From Schlesneria paludicola DSM 18645 (GTDB lineage Bacteria; Planctomycetota; Planctomycetia; Planctomycetales; Planctomycetaceae): DNA of 64,000 bases. Made by a program: the position numbers and the translations under genes. Under the pieces are notes generated by a model. That model had not been told where the DNA came from. It did no database searches and worked only from the letters and a program-made list of their open reading frames with translations. The stretch covers positions 1-64,000 of the forward strand of contig CAMBQP010000004.1 of NCBI GenBank assembly GCA_945869955.1. The letters are read 5' to 3'. Below, one piece after another: positions 29,038-38,604 of the stretch. The stretch's first letter is position 1; the number at the start of each line of letters is the position of its first letter.

Positions 29038-29071
29038 CCAGTTGGGTCACCTCTTTGGGTGACCCAACTGG
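29038..29071. terminator. Strong perfect hairpin downstream of the Rieske/cytochrome b genes
   Basis: ccagttgggtcacc-tctttg-ggtgacccaactgg, 14-bp perfect stem and 6-nt loop, 42 nt beyond the cytochrome b stop. Confidence 0.55.
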
Positions 29072-29112
29072 GTCACAGTGCCAGTCAGTACGCAGTCGTT
29101 GAGAACAGGGGC

Positions 29113-31008
29113 TTACTCTTTACGCTCACCACCCGCCTCGACGTGATTTGACCGGAAATAATCACCTATCATCCAGTCAATCAGCAAGGTGAGCTCTTTC
29201 TGGCTGAGTTTTGCTTCGAAGGGAGGCATGAGATTACGTTCCACACCATAGAACGATTCATGAGCCGGATTCTTCACAAAGTCTTGCAGCCACTGTTTCC
29301 CCGCATAGCCGGTCAGGGTTGGATACCCGGGGCCGGCGCCATCACCGAGCGATTCTGTACCATCAACCGGTTTCATTGCGTGGCAATCCGAGCAGTTCGA
29401 GGTCAGTGTCCCCTGTGCGAGTTTTCCTCCTTTAAAAATTTCGCGTCCTGCTGCGATCAGAGCTGGGTCAAACGGCTGGAGCTCGCGCCGCCCCCCTTGA
29501 GCCGCCAGGAATTCAACCAGTCCCTTTAACGAGTCTGCATTCTCGGGCTGAAGCAACGTGGGTGAGTTGTCTTTCACCCATTCCGCCATTTCACCCGTGA
29601 GGAATTTTTCGCCGTTTTCACCGGCATTTTTCAGCGGAGCAAATGTTTGTGAATAGTTTGTCAAGAGGCTGGTGATCCATGCGCGTGAACCAAACTCTCC
29701 CAGGTCTGCCGCCGTGGCCGGCTCTTCAACCTGAATCTTCTGCCCGTTTTCCTCGATCTCTTTCATCACGATCTGTTCCAGGCCATTATGGCCATTGTGG
29801 CGATGACAGCTCGAACAGTGCCGGGCAAACAATTTAGGTCCTTGAATTCGGGGATCTTCCTTCAGCAGGCTGAGGGCACCCGTGGGGGGAATCCCGAATT
29901 CTTTTGCCAGTTCCGCCGCACGATGGCCCTCAAATTCCGCCGCCTTGACTGCCGCCTGATAGTTTTTGTCGGCACCGTCTTCCTTCAGTGCGATTGCAGT
30001 CAAAAAGGTGGCTCCTGCCAGCAGGGCAAAGGTGAAGGCCACATTGAATCCGTGTCCCAGCTTCCATTTGCCGATGAAAGGCATCAGTGCAATGACACCC
30101 ATGATCGCACCCGGTACATACAGGGCTCCGAACACGAGGCCCAGCTTGTCAACTTCTTCGAACTTTAAAAACCGAAACAGGAACAGGAAGTACCATTCGG
30201 GCCGGGCTGCCGAGTACGCTTCCGAAGCGTCGGCGGGGCCGGTCAGTTCTGCCCCCTTCCAGACGGTGAAAAAGAGAATTGTGGCCAAGACCCCCAGGCA
30301 GGCGACCGCATCCATCAGTACCTGATCTGGCCAGAATGTCCCCGCTGGCTTAGCCTGGTCTGACTTCGAGACGGTGATCCCATGTCGGCGGAAAACATAG
30401 ATATGCAGCGCCAGAAACCCGACCATCAGTGCCGGCAGAATTCCGGCGTGCAGGGCGAAGAAACGGGTCAGAGTGTGATGCCCGTACGAAGTTCCCCCTT
30501 GTGCCAGTTGCTGCAGCTGGGGTCCAATCATCGGTGTCACCCCCACGATATTGGTGGCAACTTTGGTCGCGTAATACCCCTTTTGATCCCAGGGAAGCAG
30601 ATAGCCCGTCAGTGACAGTCCCAGAACGATTTGCATCAGGACGAGTCCAAGCCAGAAGTTGACTTCACGCGGAGCCTTGTAGGCACCCGCGATGATCACC
30701 TGCATAAAATGCAGTCCGAGCAGAATCATCATCGCCTGGGCGGCAAAGTGATGAATCCCACGGACCAGCCAGCCGTAGCTCATCACATTCTGAATGTAAT
30801 AGACGCTTTCCCATGCGGTCAGAGTACTGGGGCTGTAGGCTCCCCACAGAAAGAATCCGGTAATGACCTGGACCATGAAGACAAACGAGAGGGTACTTCC
30901 CCAAACGTATTTCCATTTGGCCCCACCCGGAATCGGTTCATTTAACGTTTCGTGAACCAGGTTTTTGTAGCCGGTTCGATCGTCCAGCCAATTTAGCATT
31001 CCGTTCAT
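29113..31008 (-). CDS. Cytochrome b (b6f/bc1-type) fused to a C-terminal di-heme c-type cytochrome region
   Basis: RGIHHFAAQAMMILLGLHFMQV and HTLTRFFALHAGILPALMVGFLALH heme ligands, PEWYFLFLFRFLKF, C-terminal CSSCH and CSDCH. ORF track extends to 31224; ATG 31008 overlaps the Rieske stop. Confidence 0.9.
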   Translation of the reverse strand: MNGMLNWLDDRTGYKNLVHETLNEPIPGGAKWKYVWGSTLSFVFMVQVITGFFLWGAYSPSTLTAWESVYYIQNVMSYGWLVRGIHHFAAQAMMILLGLHFMQVIIAGAYKAPREVNFWLGLVLMQIVLGLSLTGYLLPWDQKGYYATKVATNIVGVTPMIGPQLQQLAQGGTSYGHHTLTRFFALHAGILPALMVGFLALHIYVFRRHGITVSKSDQAKPAGTFWPDQVLMDAVACLGVLATILFFTVWKGAELTGPADASEAYSAARPEWYFLFLFRFLKFEEVDKLGLVFGALYVPGAIMGVIALMPFIGKWKLGHGFNVAFTFALLAGATFLTAIALKEDGADKNYQAAVKAAEFEGHRAAELAKEFGIPPTGALSLLKEDPRIQGPKLFARHCSSCHRHNGHNGLEQIVMKEIEENGQKIQVEEPATAADLGEFGSRAWITSLLTNYSQTFAPLKNAGENGEKFLTGEMAEWVKDNSPTLLQPENADSLKGLVEFLAAQGGRRELQPFDPALIAAGREIFKGGKLAQGTLTSNCSDCHAMKPVDGTESLGDGAGPGYPTLTGYAGKQWLQDFVKNPAHESFYGVERNLMPPFEAKLSQKELTLLIDWMIGDYFRSNHVEAGGERKE

Positions 31009-31574
31009 CCGACCGCTCCCTTCTTCTCCACACCGCATTGAAAGTCCTGATATTTCACCCAGACTTTTCCGTCCGGGTCGGTCTTGGATTCCAGCGTGTC
31101 CAGTTTTCGGGGAGGAATCTTGTTCATGGGCTCGCCATCCAGCTGAAAGGCACTGGCATGACAAGGGCACAAGAATGTGCGGCTCGCTTCCTGATAATCG
31201 ACTTTGCAGCCAAGATGCGGGCACGTATCGTTGAAGGCGATGACCTGATTGCCCGGCATTTTTCGCAGATAGACCGTGCCGATTGATTGATCCTTGAATT
31301 CGTTCCAGGCATCGATTTTATTTGCCCGCAGGACAAAGCGCAGCGGGGTTCCATCATCGGGAAGGTCACTCAGCTGGGTCACGGCCAGGAATCCCTCGGC
31401 GTCCCCCCCCTTGAAACCCGCCCGGCGCCGCAACAGTGGGTCGAGAAAGAATGAAAGCCCCGCGAGCAGAGGTGTCAGACTGATGATGGCACCGATTCCA
31501 ACCGCCCCCAAGACCGCAAGGATTTTGCGTCGGGGAGTCGTTTGGTCGGTCGGTAACGACGAAGAAGGTTCCAC
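31005..31574 (-). CDS. Rieske [2Fe-2S] iron-sulfur protein
   Basis: CPHLGCKVDYQEASRTFLCPCHASAF Rieske motifs, N-terminal TM; 4-bp overlap with the downstream cytochrome b gene. Confidence 0.93.
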   Translation of the reverse strand: MEPSSSLPTDQTTPRRKILAVLGAVGIGAIISLTPLLAGLSFFLDPLLRRRAGFKGGDAEGFLAVTQLSDLPDDGTPLRFVLRANKIDAWNEFKDQSIGTVYLRKMPGNQVIAFNDTCPHLGCKVDYQEASRTFLCPCHASAFQLDGEPMNKIPPRKLDTLESKTDPDGKVWVKYQDFQCGVEKKGAVG

Positions 31575-31962
31575 GAGCGGGTTCTCCGAACAGGTTTTTT
31601 TAAGTGTGTTTGACGTTGTTTCAAAATCAGTCTGGAAGGCAATCAGGCAAGTTTCTCAGGCGGGCGAGATCCCAATCACAGCACCGAAACGGATTTCGGT
31701 AGCGGAGATCGTGAGACGTACAAGACCATCGACTGACCATCAGGGTCCCAGGAACCAGTCCCGTTCAAAAAGTCTGATGAATCGAGTATTCACAGTTCAT
31801 GGAACATACGATACTGAACAAGCTTTGGTCAAACCAATTCGTAAGAATCCATCCTGCTGACAGCCGGATCTTTTCATCGGAACGCGGATTTCCGCTTTCC
31901 CCAGAACGCGGATTTTGTCGCGATGGGTGCGTAACAACGAGTTTCGTTCGTCATGAGAGCCT

Positions 31963-33249
31963 TCAAGTTGCTGGCGAGGAGAGGGGAGAGTCCTCGGTCG
32001 TGGGCAGAATTCCGGTCGGTTGATCGATGGTGCGAACAACCTTCCTCAAGCGGAGTTGTTGCAAACCAAATATCAGTGAGGCGACAAGACACAGCACCCC
32101 AGAGATCCGGACTGTGGCCGGTGCCCCGATCTGCGCAGCGAGACTCCCCCCGACCAGGCTTCCCAGCGGAGCGACTCCTAGAAACGCCATGGCATACAGG
32201 CTCATCACGCGTCCCCGTTTGTCATCATCCGAAATCGTTTGAATCAGGGTATTGGTGGCAGCCATGTGCAGCATCATGCAAAAACCGGCGACAATCCAGA
32301 TCGGGACCGAAAATTCCAGTCGCGTTGAATACGAGAACGCAATCTGTGCCAGACCGAAAAAGCCCGCCGCCAGGAAAATGATCCGCCCCAATCCCAAAAC
32401 GGTTTTGCGTGCGGCCAAGTAGAGTGCCGCCATCAACGCCCCCACGCCACTCGCACTCATCAACATCCCCTGCGTATGGGCGTTTCCCTGCAAGACATCC
32501 TTGGCAAAGATCGGGATCAAAACTCCAGTTGACATTCCCAGGAAACTGATCACTGTCAGGAAGATCAATAATGTTCTTAACTTTGCGAATCCGAAGGCGT
32601 AAACGAATCCCTCTTGAATTTTCGCGAAGACCTTTCCGGCGGGTGGTTTTACCGGGATTGGCAGATTGCGCATCCCCAACAAGGCCGCCAGAACCGCGAC
32701 GTAGCTCGTGGCATTCAACAAAAAACAGACCGACTCGCCCCAAGTGGTGATGATCATTCCCGCCAGCGAGGGTCCCACCAGTCGTGCACCGTTCACAATC
32801 GAGGAATTGAGTGCGATGGCGTTTCCCAAATGGGCTCGATCGGGAACCATTTCCATCAAAAAGGATTGCCGGATTGGGATGTCAAACGCATTGATCAATC
32901 CCAGAAAGAACCCGAGTCCCACCAGTTTCCAGACGATGTCACTTTCCGAATGAACCACGATCAGGACCAGAATCGCCTGGATCATCGCGAGAAATTGCGT
33001 GACGAGGAGTGCTCGATGCCGATTCCAGCGATCTGCAGCAACGCCTGCGAGTGGCGAGAGCAACAGCATCGGGATCTGGTTCGAGAAGCCAATCAATCCC
33101 AAGAGAAGCGGCGAGGCGGTCAGTCGATAGAGCAGCCACGACATCGCCACCTGTTGCATCCAGGTCCCGATCAGCGAGATCCCTTGCCCCAGCAGAAACA
33201 ATCGATAATTGCGATGCACCAGTGCGCGACCCAACGATTCCAATGCCAT
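31963..33249 (-). CDS. MFS transporter
   Basis: MALESLGRALVHRNYRLFLLGQGISLIGTWMQQVAMSWLLYRLT, LLSPLAGVAADRWNRHRAL; about 12 TM segments. ORF track extends to 33465. Confidence 0.88.
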   Translation of the reverse strand: MALESLGRALVHRNYRLFLLGQGISLIGTWMQQVAMSWLLYRLTASPLLLGLIGFSNQIPMLLLSPLAGVAADRWNRHRALLVTQFLAMIQAILVLIVVHSESDIVWKLVGLGFFLGLINAFDIPIRQSFLMEMVPDRAHLGNAIALNSSIVNGARLVGPSLAGMIITTWGESVCFLLNATSYVAVLAALLGMRNLPIPVKPPAGKVFAKIQEGFVYAFGFAKLRTLLIFLTVISFLGMSTGVLIPIFAKDVLQGNAHTQGMLMSASGVGALMAALYLAARKTVLGLGRIIFLAAGFFGLAQIAFSYSTRLEFSVPIWIVAGFCMMLHMAATNTLIQTISDDDKRGRVMSLYAMAFLGVAPLGSLVGGSLAAQIGAPATVRISGVLCLVASLIFGLQQLRLRKVVRTIDQPTGILPTTEDSPLSSPAT

Positions 33250-33739
33250 CCACATTTGTCCACGAGCAGGATTGTTACGTTCACCACATCCAGTGAAAGC
33301 CGCGTTTGATTGCCGAAACAAAATGCCATTCCGCCAAGCCGTGCCGATTGAGCAATCTATTAAAGCATGTTCCTCGGTTGATTTCCTTACTGCTTTCCGA
33401 CAATCGTGCGCGACAGTAGCGGTTGTCATGAATCTGGGGTGGAAAACCATAATCCGTATTCGCAACGCGATCAGGGGTGGAAGCCGGCTGCCGGATTTGA
33501 ATCGACTGGACGAAAAAATACCATTCCCATTCCGTCAATCTGACGGAAAACCGCTGATTTCAAGGTATTTACGGAATCCCCCTGCTCATCAAAGAGTTTT
33601 CCTGAACACGGTACGGTTACTGCGTTATTGGTTTGAATGATTCGAATCGACGATCCTCGATCCCACATTGGTTCGCTCAGTGAATTGCTCTTGGTAGAGC
33701 TCAGGGCTAGCGTTCCAGCTTTAGAAGGTTCTGACTGTT

Positions 33740-34168
33740 ATGAAAAATTTGATGTTATTTTCTGTGCTGGCCGTCATGGGTACGATGCTGTTTTCCGAAG
33801 AAGCCGAGGCACATGGCCGCCGCCGCCGCTGTTGTTGTCGACCCGCCCACGACCATTGTCGGCCCGTCTACGACAATTGTCGACCGACCGTGACGTATTA
33901 TTATGATTCCGCACCAGTCAATACTTGCTGTCAAGCGGCTTGGACTGCGCCAACCGCCTGCTGTCAACCAGCCTGGACCACACGAACCGCTTGTTGTGCA
34001 CCGGCTCCTGTTCCTGTCTGCACTGCGGCTTGTACACCGGTTTACATCTCCAGATCGACGCCGACATGCTGTGTCCCATCCTGTGCCATGATTGAGGTTC
34101 AGGCCAACGATGCCTCCACTTCGAATCGCTCTGGTCGGCAAATGATTCAGGCTGTTGCCCTCCGCTAA
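33740..34168 (+). CDS. Small secreted Cys-rich repeat protein
   Basis: Signal peptide MKNLMLFSVLAVMGTMLFSEEAEA then 16 Cys, with CCQAAWTAPTACCQPAWTTRTACCAPA repeats. Confidence 0.65.
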   Translation: MKNLMLFSVLAVMGTMLFSEEAEAHGRRRRCCCRPAHDHCRPVYDNCRPTVTYYYDSAPVNTCCQAAWTAPTACCQPAWTTRTACCAPAPVPVCTAACTPVYISRSTPTCCVPSCAMIEVQANDASTSNRSGRQMIQAVALR

Positions 34169-34392
34169 CCGTATCCTGACGGGATCTGGGGGCTGTTGTT
34201 TACGCCCGGCGTGTCAAGCGACGAAAGTCGACTGTGACGCACCGGGCGTGGTTTGTTTCAGGGTGCGAAGTTTGACCGCTCGGGCCTGTGAACTGTCGTG
34301 GTGTCCATCCGTAGCGCAGCATGACATCGGCACTACCGCTTTCCGGCGGGAATTGTGGTGGTTTCCGCGAGCGTACTATTGATACCGGTTCG

Positions 34393-35751
34393 TTAATTTG
34401 CGAGGGCTTCGGCGAGTTGATCAATGTCCGCTTTGGTACGAGACTCGGTGACAGCAATCAGGAGACATTGGTCTCGATCTGAGCCCGTGATCCAATCCAG
34501 TCCGGGGAGACAATTCAGGGCCGGGCCGATATCGATGTGCGCATTTGCTGCGCGTTGGATCGCGGTTTCGGCACCCTTTCGATACTTCAACACGAATTCC
34601 TTGAAGAACGGTTTTTGATACGCCAGTTCACAGCCGGGAACTTGGCTCAGTCGATCAGCGGCATAATGGGCTTTGCGGCAACTGAGCTCGGCAACCTCTT
34701 TCAGTCCCGTGGGACCGAGGAGCGAAAGGTAGACTGTGGCGCGCAATGCCATCAAGCCTTGATTCGTACAGATATTACTCATGGCCCCCGCGCGGCGGAT
34801 ATGTTGTTCACGGGCTTGGAGATTCAGAAAGAAGCACCGTTTTCCCTCGCGGTCGATCGTTTGGCCGATCAATCGGCCGGGCATTTTTCGCACGAACTGC
34901 TGGCGGCAGGACAGAATCCCCAGAAACGGTCCGCCGAACTGCAGGGGTGTTCCCAGCGATTGCCCTTCGGCGACGGCAATATCGGCTCCCCAATCCCCCG
35001 GTCGTTTGAGGATTCCCATGCTCAGGGGGTCGAACGAGACGACCAAGAGTGCTCCTGCCTCGTGCGTCAGTTTTTCCAGCGCTTCGACATCTTCCAGGCA
35101 GCCGAACACGTTTGGCTGTTGAACGACAACGCACGCCGTTTGCTCGTTGACGAGCAGGGCGAGTTGTTCGGGATCAAGCGTACCGTCAAGGGTTGGTGCG
35201 ACGACGATTTCCGTGGATTTATTGGTCAGATAGGTATTCAACGTTTCGGTATACTGTGGGTTCACGGAACCCAGTACCACGACACGTCCCGATCGGCCAG
35301 TACAACGGATCGCCATCAGCACCGCTTCGGCAACGCCGCTTCCCCCTTCGTATAAGCTGGAGTTGGCCACATCCATTCCGGTCAATTCTGCGATCATCGA
35401 CTGAAATTCGAAAAAGGCCTGCAGGGTCCCCTGACTTGCTTCCGCCTGATAGGGGGTATACGCGGTATAGAATTCTCCTCGCGACGTGATTTCATCCACC
35501 ACACTGGGGATGTAGTGGTCATAGGCTCCACCCCCCATGAAGCAACGCCGATTACCAACGCCAAAGTTTTGCGAGGCCAATCGTCGTAATTGCTGTTCGA
35601 GCTCGATTTCTGTCAACGGTTGGGGGAGCTCAAGCGGTCGCCGCAGCTGCAGTTCCGAGGGAATCTGATCAAGCAAAACATCGAGTGAACTGACCCCGAT
35701 TCGATCGAGCATCAGCTGTTGTTCGTCGGGCGTATTAAAGAGATAGGACAT
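34393..35751 (-). CDS. gcvPA: Glycine dehydrogenase (decarboxylating) subunit 1
   Basis: MSYLFNTPDEQQLMLDRIGVSSLDVLLDQIP, FMGGGAYDHYIPSVVDEITSRGEFYTAYTPYQAEASQGTLQAFFEFQSMIAELTGMDVANSSLYEG. Confidence 0.93.
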   Translation of the reverse strand: MSYLFNTPDEQQLMLDRIGVSSLDVLLDQIPSELQLRRPLELPQPLTEIELEQQLRRLASQNFGVGNRRCFMGGGAYDHYIPSVVDEITSRGEFYTAYTPYQAEASQGTLQAFFEFQSMIAELTGMDVANSSLYEGGSGVAEAVLMAIRCTGRSGRVVVLGSVNPQYTETLNTYLTNKSTEIVVAPTLDGTLDPEQLALLVNEQTACVVVQQPNVFGCLEDVEALEKLTHEAGALLVVSFDPLSMGILKRPGDWGADIAVAEGQSLGTPLQFGGPFLGILSCRQQFVRKMPGRLIGQTIDREGKRCFFLNLQAREQHIRRAGAMSNICTNQGLMALRATVYLSLLGPTGLKEVAELSCRKAHYAADRLSQVPGCELAYQKPFFKEFVLKYRKGAETAIQRAANAHIDIGPALNCLPGLDWITGSDRDQCLLIAVTESRTKADIDQLAEALAN

Positions 35752-35813
35752 GGAAACGACCTTTTTGACTTGGGTGGGGTTCGTTTGATGGTCCCTGATT
35801 CGATGTCACGGCG

Positions 35814-35867
35814 CAGTCATCGGATTGTTCACAGTCATCGGATTGTTCACAGTCATCGGATTATTCA
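35814..35867. repeat. 18-bp tandem repeat, 3 copies
   Basis: cagtcatcggattgttca twice, then cagtcatcggattattca. Confidence 0.95.
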
Positions 35868-36277
35868 GAGGATTGACAATGCGCCAAGTACTGCTGGCGG
35901 TTCATGAGCGTATCCATTTCTGCGAGATTGGCGATTCGCACTTTGACGAGCCAGCCTTCTTCGAATGGACTGGAGGTGAGTAGCTCCAGTTGGGCGGCAA
36001 CGGGTGTACCATCAGCGGCACGATGTTCAGTCAGTCGTTCATTCGACGCAATGATGACACCACTCAGCGGTGCATAAAGGTCGCTCACCGCCTTGACGCT
36101 CTCGACTTCACCAAAAGGCTGGCCTTTGGTGATGATTTTCCCGCTGGGGGGGAGCTCGGCAAATACCAGGTCACTTAACAGATGCACGGCAAAATCGGTA
36201 ATTCCAACGGTCGCGGTATCGCCATCGATCGCAACCCATTCATGTGTGGTGGAATATTTGAGCTGTTCAACAGGCAT
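35861..36277 (-). CDS. gcvH: Glycine cleavage system H protein
   Basis: KYSTTHEWVAIDGDTATVGITDFA, GEVESVKAVSDLYAPLSG lipoyl-lysine motif. Confidence 0.93.
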   Translation of the reverse strand: MPVEQLKYSTTHEWVAIDGDTATVGITDFAVHLLSDLVFAELPPSGKIITKGQPFGEVESVKAVSDLYAPLSGVIIASNERLTEHRAADGTPVAAQLELLTSSPFEEGWLVKVRIANLAEMDTLMNRQQYLAHCQSSE

Positions 36278-36389
36278 GGGGCGGAGACTCCGATTTTCTG
36301 GTTTTGGAGGAAATTCCTTGACGTTCAGTCATTTTCATACGGCGACAAGACCCCAAAACAGAGTGACCGCACAACGACGAAACCGCGAC

Positions 36390-36893
36390 TTACTCACAAG
36401 GAGCGCAGTAGGGTTGGGTTCCAATCAGCTGTTGATCCAAGGCGGCGATTTTGCCAATTCGACGGGCATGCCGGCCCCCCTCAAACTCCGTTCCGAGCCA
36501 AATCTCGATCATTCGCGATGTGAGGCGTTCGCCAAGCAGATCTGCAGAAAGGCAGAGAACGTTGGCATCGTTATGGCGGCGGCTCATCTCGGCAGTCAGT
36601 TCATCATGGCAAAGTGCCGCACGAACGCCGGGGAATTTGTTGGCAACGATGCTCATTCCGATACCACTCCCACAAATGAGAATGGCTCGATCGGCCATAC
36701 CCTCCGAAATCAGTCGCGTCCCCTTAGCACCGTAGTCGGGGTAATCGACGACATCTGCCGAATCAGGGCCCATATCGATCGTCTCGTGCCCAAGTTCGAC
36801 CACTTGCGAAAGAATTCGTTCTTTCACCTGAAAGCCGCGGTGATCACTGGCGACAACAATTTTCATGGGACAAGACTCAGTTTCATGTGACAA
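36390..36893 (-). CDS. rpiB: Ribose-5-phosphate isomerase B (start probably 36866)
   Basis: MKIVVASDHRGFQVKERI, ILICGSGIGMSIVANKFPGVRAALC, HNDANVLCLSADLLG. Confidence 0.92.
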   Translation of the reverse strand: MSHETESCPMKIVVASDHRGFQVKERILSQVVELGHETIDMGPDSADVVDYPDYGAKGTRLISEGMADRAILICGSGIGMSIVANKFPGVRAALCHDELTAEMSRRHNDANVLCLSADLLGERLTSRMIEIWLGTEFEGGRHARRIGKIAALDQQLIGTQPYCAPCE

Positions 36894-37131
36894 GACTCGA
36901 GCGAGAAGACAGAATGGAATCAGAACGCTTCTCGCGAGTTGCGGGATTATAGCATCAAAAGTTTTCGGTGAAGGGTCGTTTTCGTGTTTGGGTGACTTTG
37001 CTATTCGTCGGGTTCATCTCATCAGGGTTCATCTCATTGGGGACTGGAACAGAAACAAATCCAATTTTGAAAAGCCTCGCATTTCACGAATTGAAAATCG
37101 CCACATGGCCGATTTCTGTTCACTCACCCCC

Positions 37132-38271
37132 TCAGAACCTGTCGTCGGTCAATAACAACTGATCGATTAAGGCAAGTAGACTCTGTTCAATACTCAATTT
37201 GCAAGCGGAATACTCATCGAAGCCCCCACCATACGGATCAGAAATGTCCAAGTGATCTGGGGAAAGCAGGCGGACACGACTGATTAAATCCGGATAGGCG
37301 CTCAAAATCGCCTGAAGATGTCCACGTGTCATCGTCAGTACGTGATCGGCATGGAGCAGAAGTCGTTCCGTAACCGCCTGACTTTCGTGGTTTCGCAGAT
37401 CAATACCCGCTTCTGACAAAACATTGACCGCTTCATGCGATGCGGGAGAACCGTTCGCTGCCGCCAATCCGGCAGAAATCACATTGAAACCACGATCCAT
37501 CAACTCTTCATCCTGACATTGCAGGCGTTCGGCCAGTAGTCTGCGAAACAGAGCTTCTGCCATGGGGCTGCGACACGTGTTACCGGTACAGACAAACAGA
37601 AAAACTTCGCTGCAAACCCGCTTCAGGGTACAATCAGAAACCACTCCCGATTCAATCACCTCGTAGCCTCCCTCGCTCACTTTAACAATCGAAGAGGGCT
37701 CGCCGTAACGACACACTCCATCATCAAGCACCAGTGAAACCTGCTTGCCAAAACGCTCAGCAATCCCTGCTGCATTGCGCGGCATTATGATTCCAGACAG
37801 CGTCTCTGAGCAGGCCAGTAATGGATGAGGGCACATTCGCATAATTTCGAGCAGATGGGGTTGTGACGACGATCGAAACGTCACAGTTCCATCCAAGGCA
37901 GTGCATGCTTGCTGAGCATCCTGACCCAAATCACGGAATAAACCCGAGGTCATAGACGAATCCAAGGCAATCGATAATGGCCCAGGCCAACCACGGCGGG
38001 ACAGTTTATCCGCATAAACAGGGAGATTGGGAACATAGTCCCAGAGCTCAAAACAGGATTTCAGCAGCAGCGTTCTTCGGCCTTCCGGTTGCAATGCCCG
38101 AATCTTTGCGACCCCGGTTGCGCTCAGGGGATTCGCCACGATGACGTAAACGGTCTCAGTCGGAATGGCAACAAGTTCGCCTTCTGCCAGTCGCTGGCAG
38201 GCGAGGTGTATCGCGTCACGCGGATCATCGCATTGGCGAATATCCACAATCTGCGTCATGAAGGGGTCCAA
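37132..38271 (-). CDS. Sua5/YrdC/YwlC-like domain fused to low-molecular-weight protein tyrosine phosphatase domain
   Basis: IPTETVYVIVANPLSATGVAKIRAL (Sua5-like) and FVCTGNTCRSPMAEALFRRLL plus ISDPYGGGFDEY (LMWPTP). Confidence 0.88.
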   Translation of the reverse strand: MDPFMTQIVDIRQCDDPRDAIHLACQRLAEGELVAIPTETVYVIVANPLSATGVAKIRALQPEGRRTLLLKSCFELWDYVPNLPVYADKLSRRGWPGPLSIALDSSMTSGLFRDLGQDAQQACTALDGTVTFRSSSQPHLLEIMRMCPHPLLACSETLSGIIMPRNAAGIAERFGKQVSLVLDDGVCRYGEPSSIVKVSEGGYEVIESGVVSDCTLKRVCSEVFLFVCTGNTCRSPMAEALFRRLLAERLQCQDEELMDRGFNVISAGLAAANGSPASHEAVNVLSEAGIDLRNHESQAVTERLLLHADHVLTMTRGHLQAILSAYPDLISRVRLLSPDHLDISDPYGGGFDEYSACKLSIEQSLLALIDQLLLTDDRF

Positions 38272-38604
38272 TCATCACGGTGGTTTTCTTGCTGAACGAT
38301 CTCGTATCATCTCAGGATCGCATCATTTGAGGAACAGACCGATCGATCGGCATATTCCTCTGATAAATGAACAAGCTCAGGCCAGTTCATCTGTTTACGA
38401 TACGTGAGTGTAATCATCCGCGTCACTCTGATCAACCACGGGGGAGTCCATATCATCGTAACAAGTTGTTCCCTAGAATTGGGTTACGAGTGATGCTCTG
38501 GTGTCGAATTCCGAAAAAAAACAGACCGTGAATCCAGATGCTTCACCAGACGGAATTCGCGATCGATTCCTTTCCGCTCAATTTTGTTTTTTATGATTTT
38601 TATG

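Noticed and set aside
32614-33309. 231-aa plus-strand ORF
   Set aside because: Antisense to the MFS transporter; composition of a shadow ORF.
35752-36390. Glycine riboswitch near gcv genes
   Set aside because: No glycine-aptamer consensus was recognised upstream of gcvH or gcvPA.
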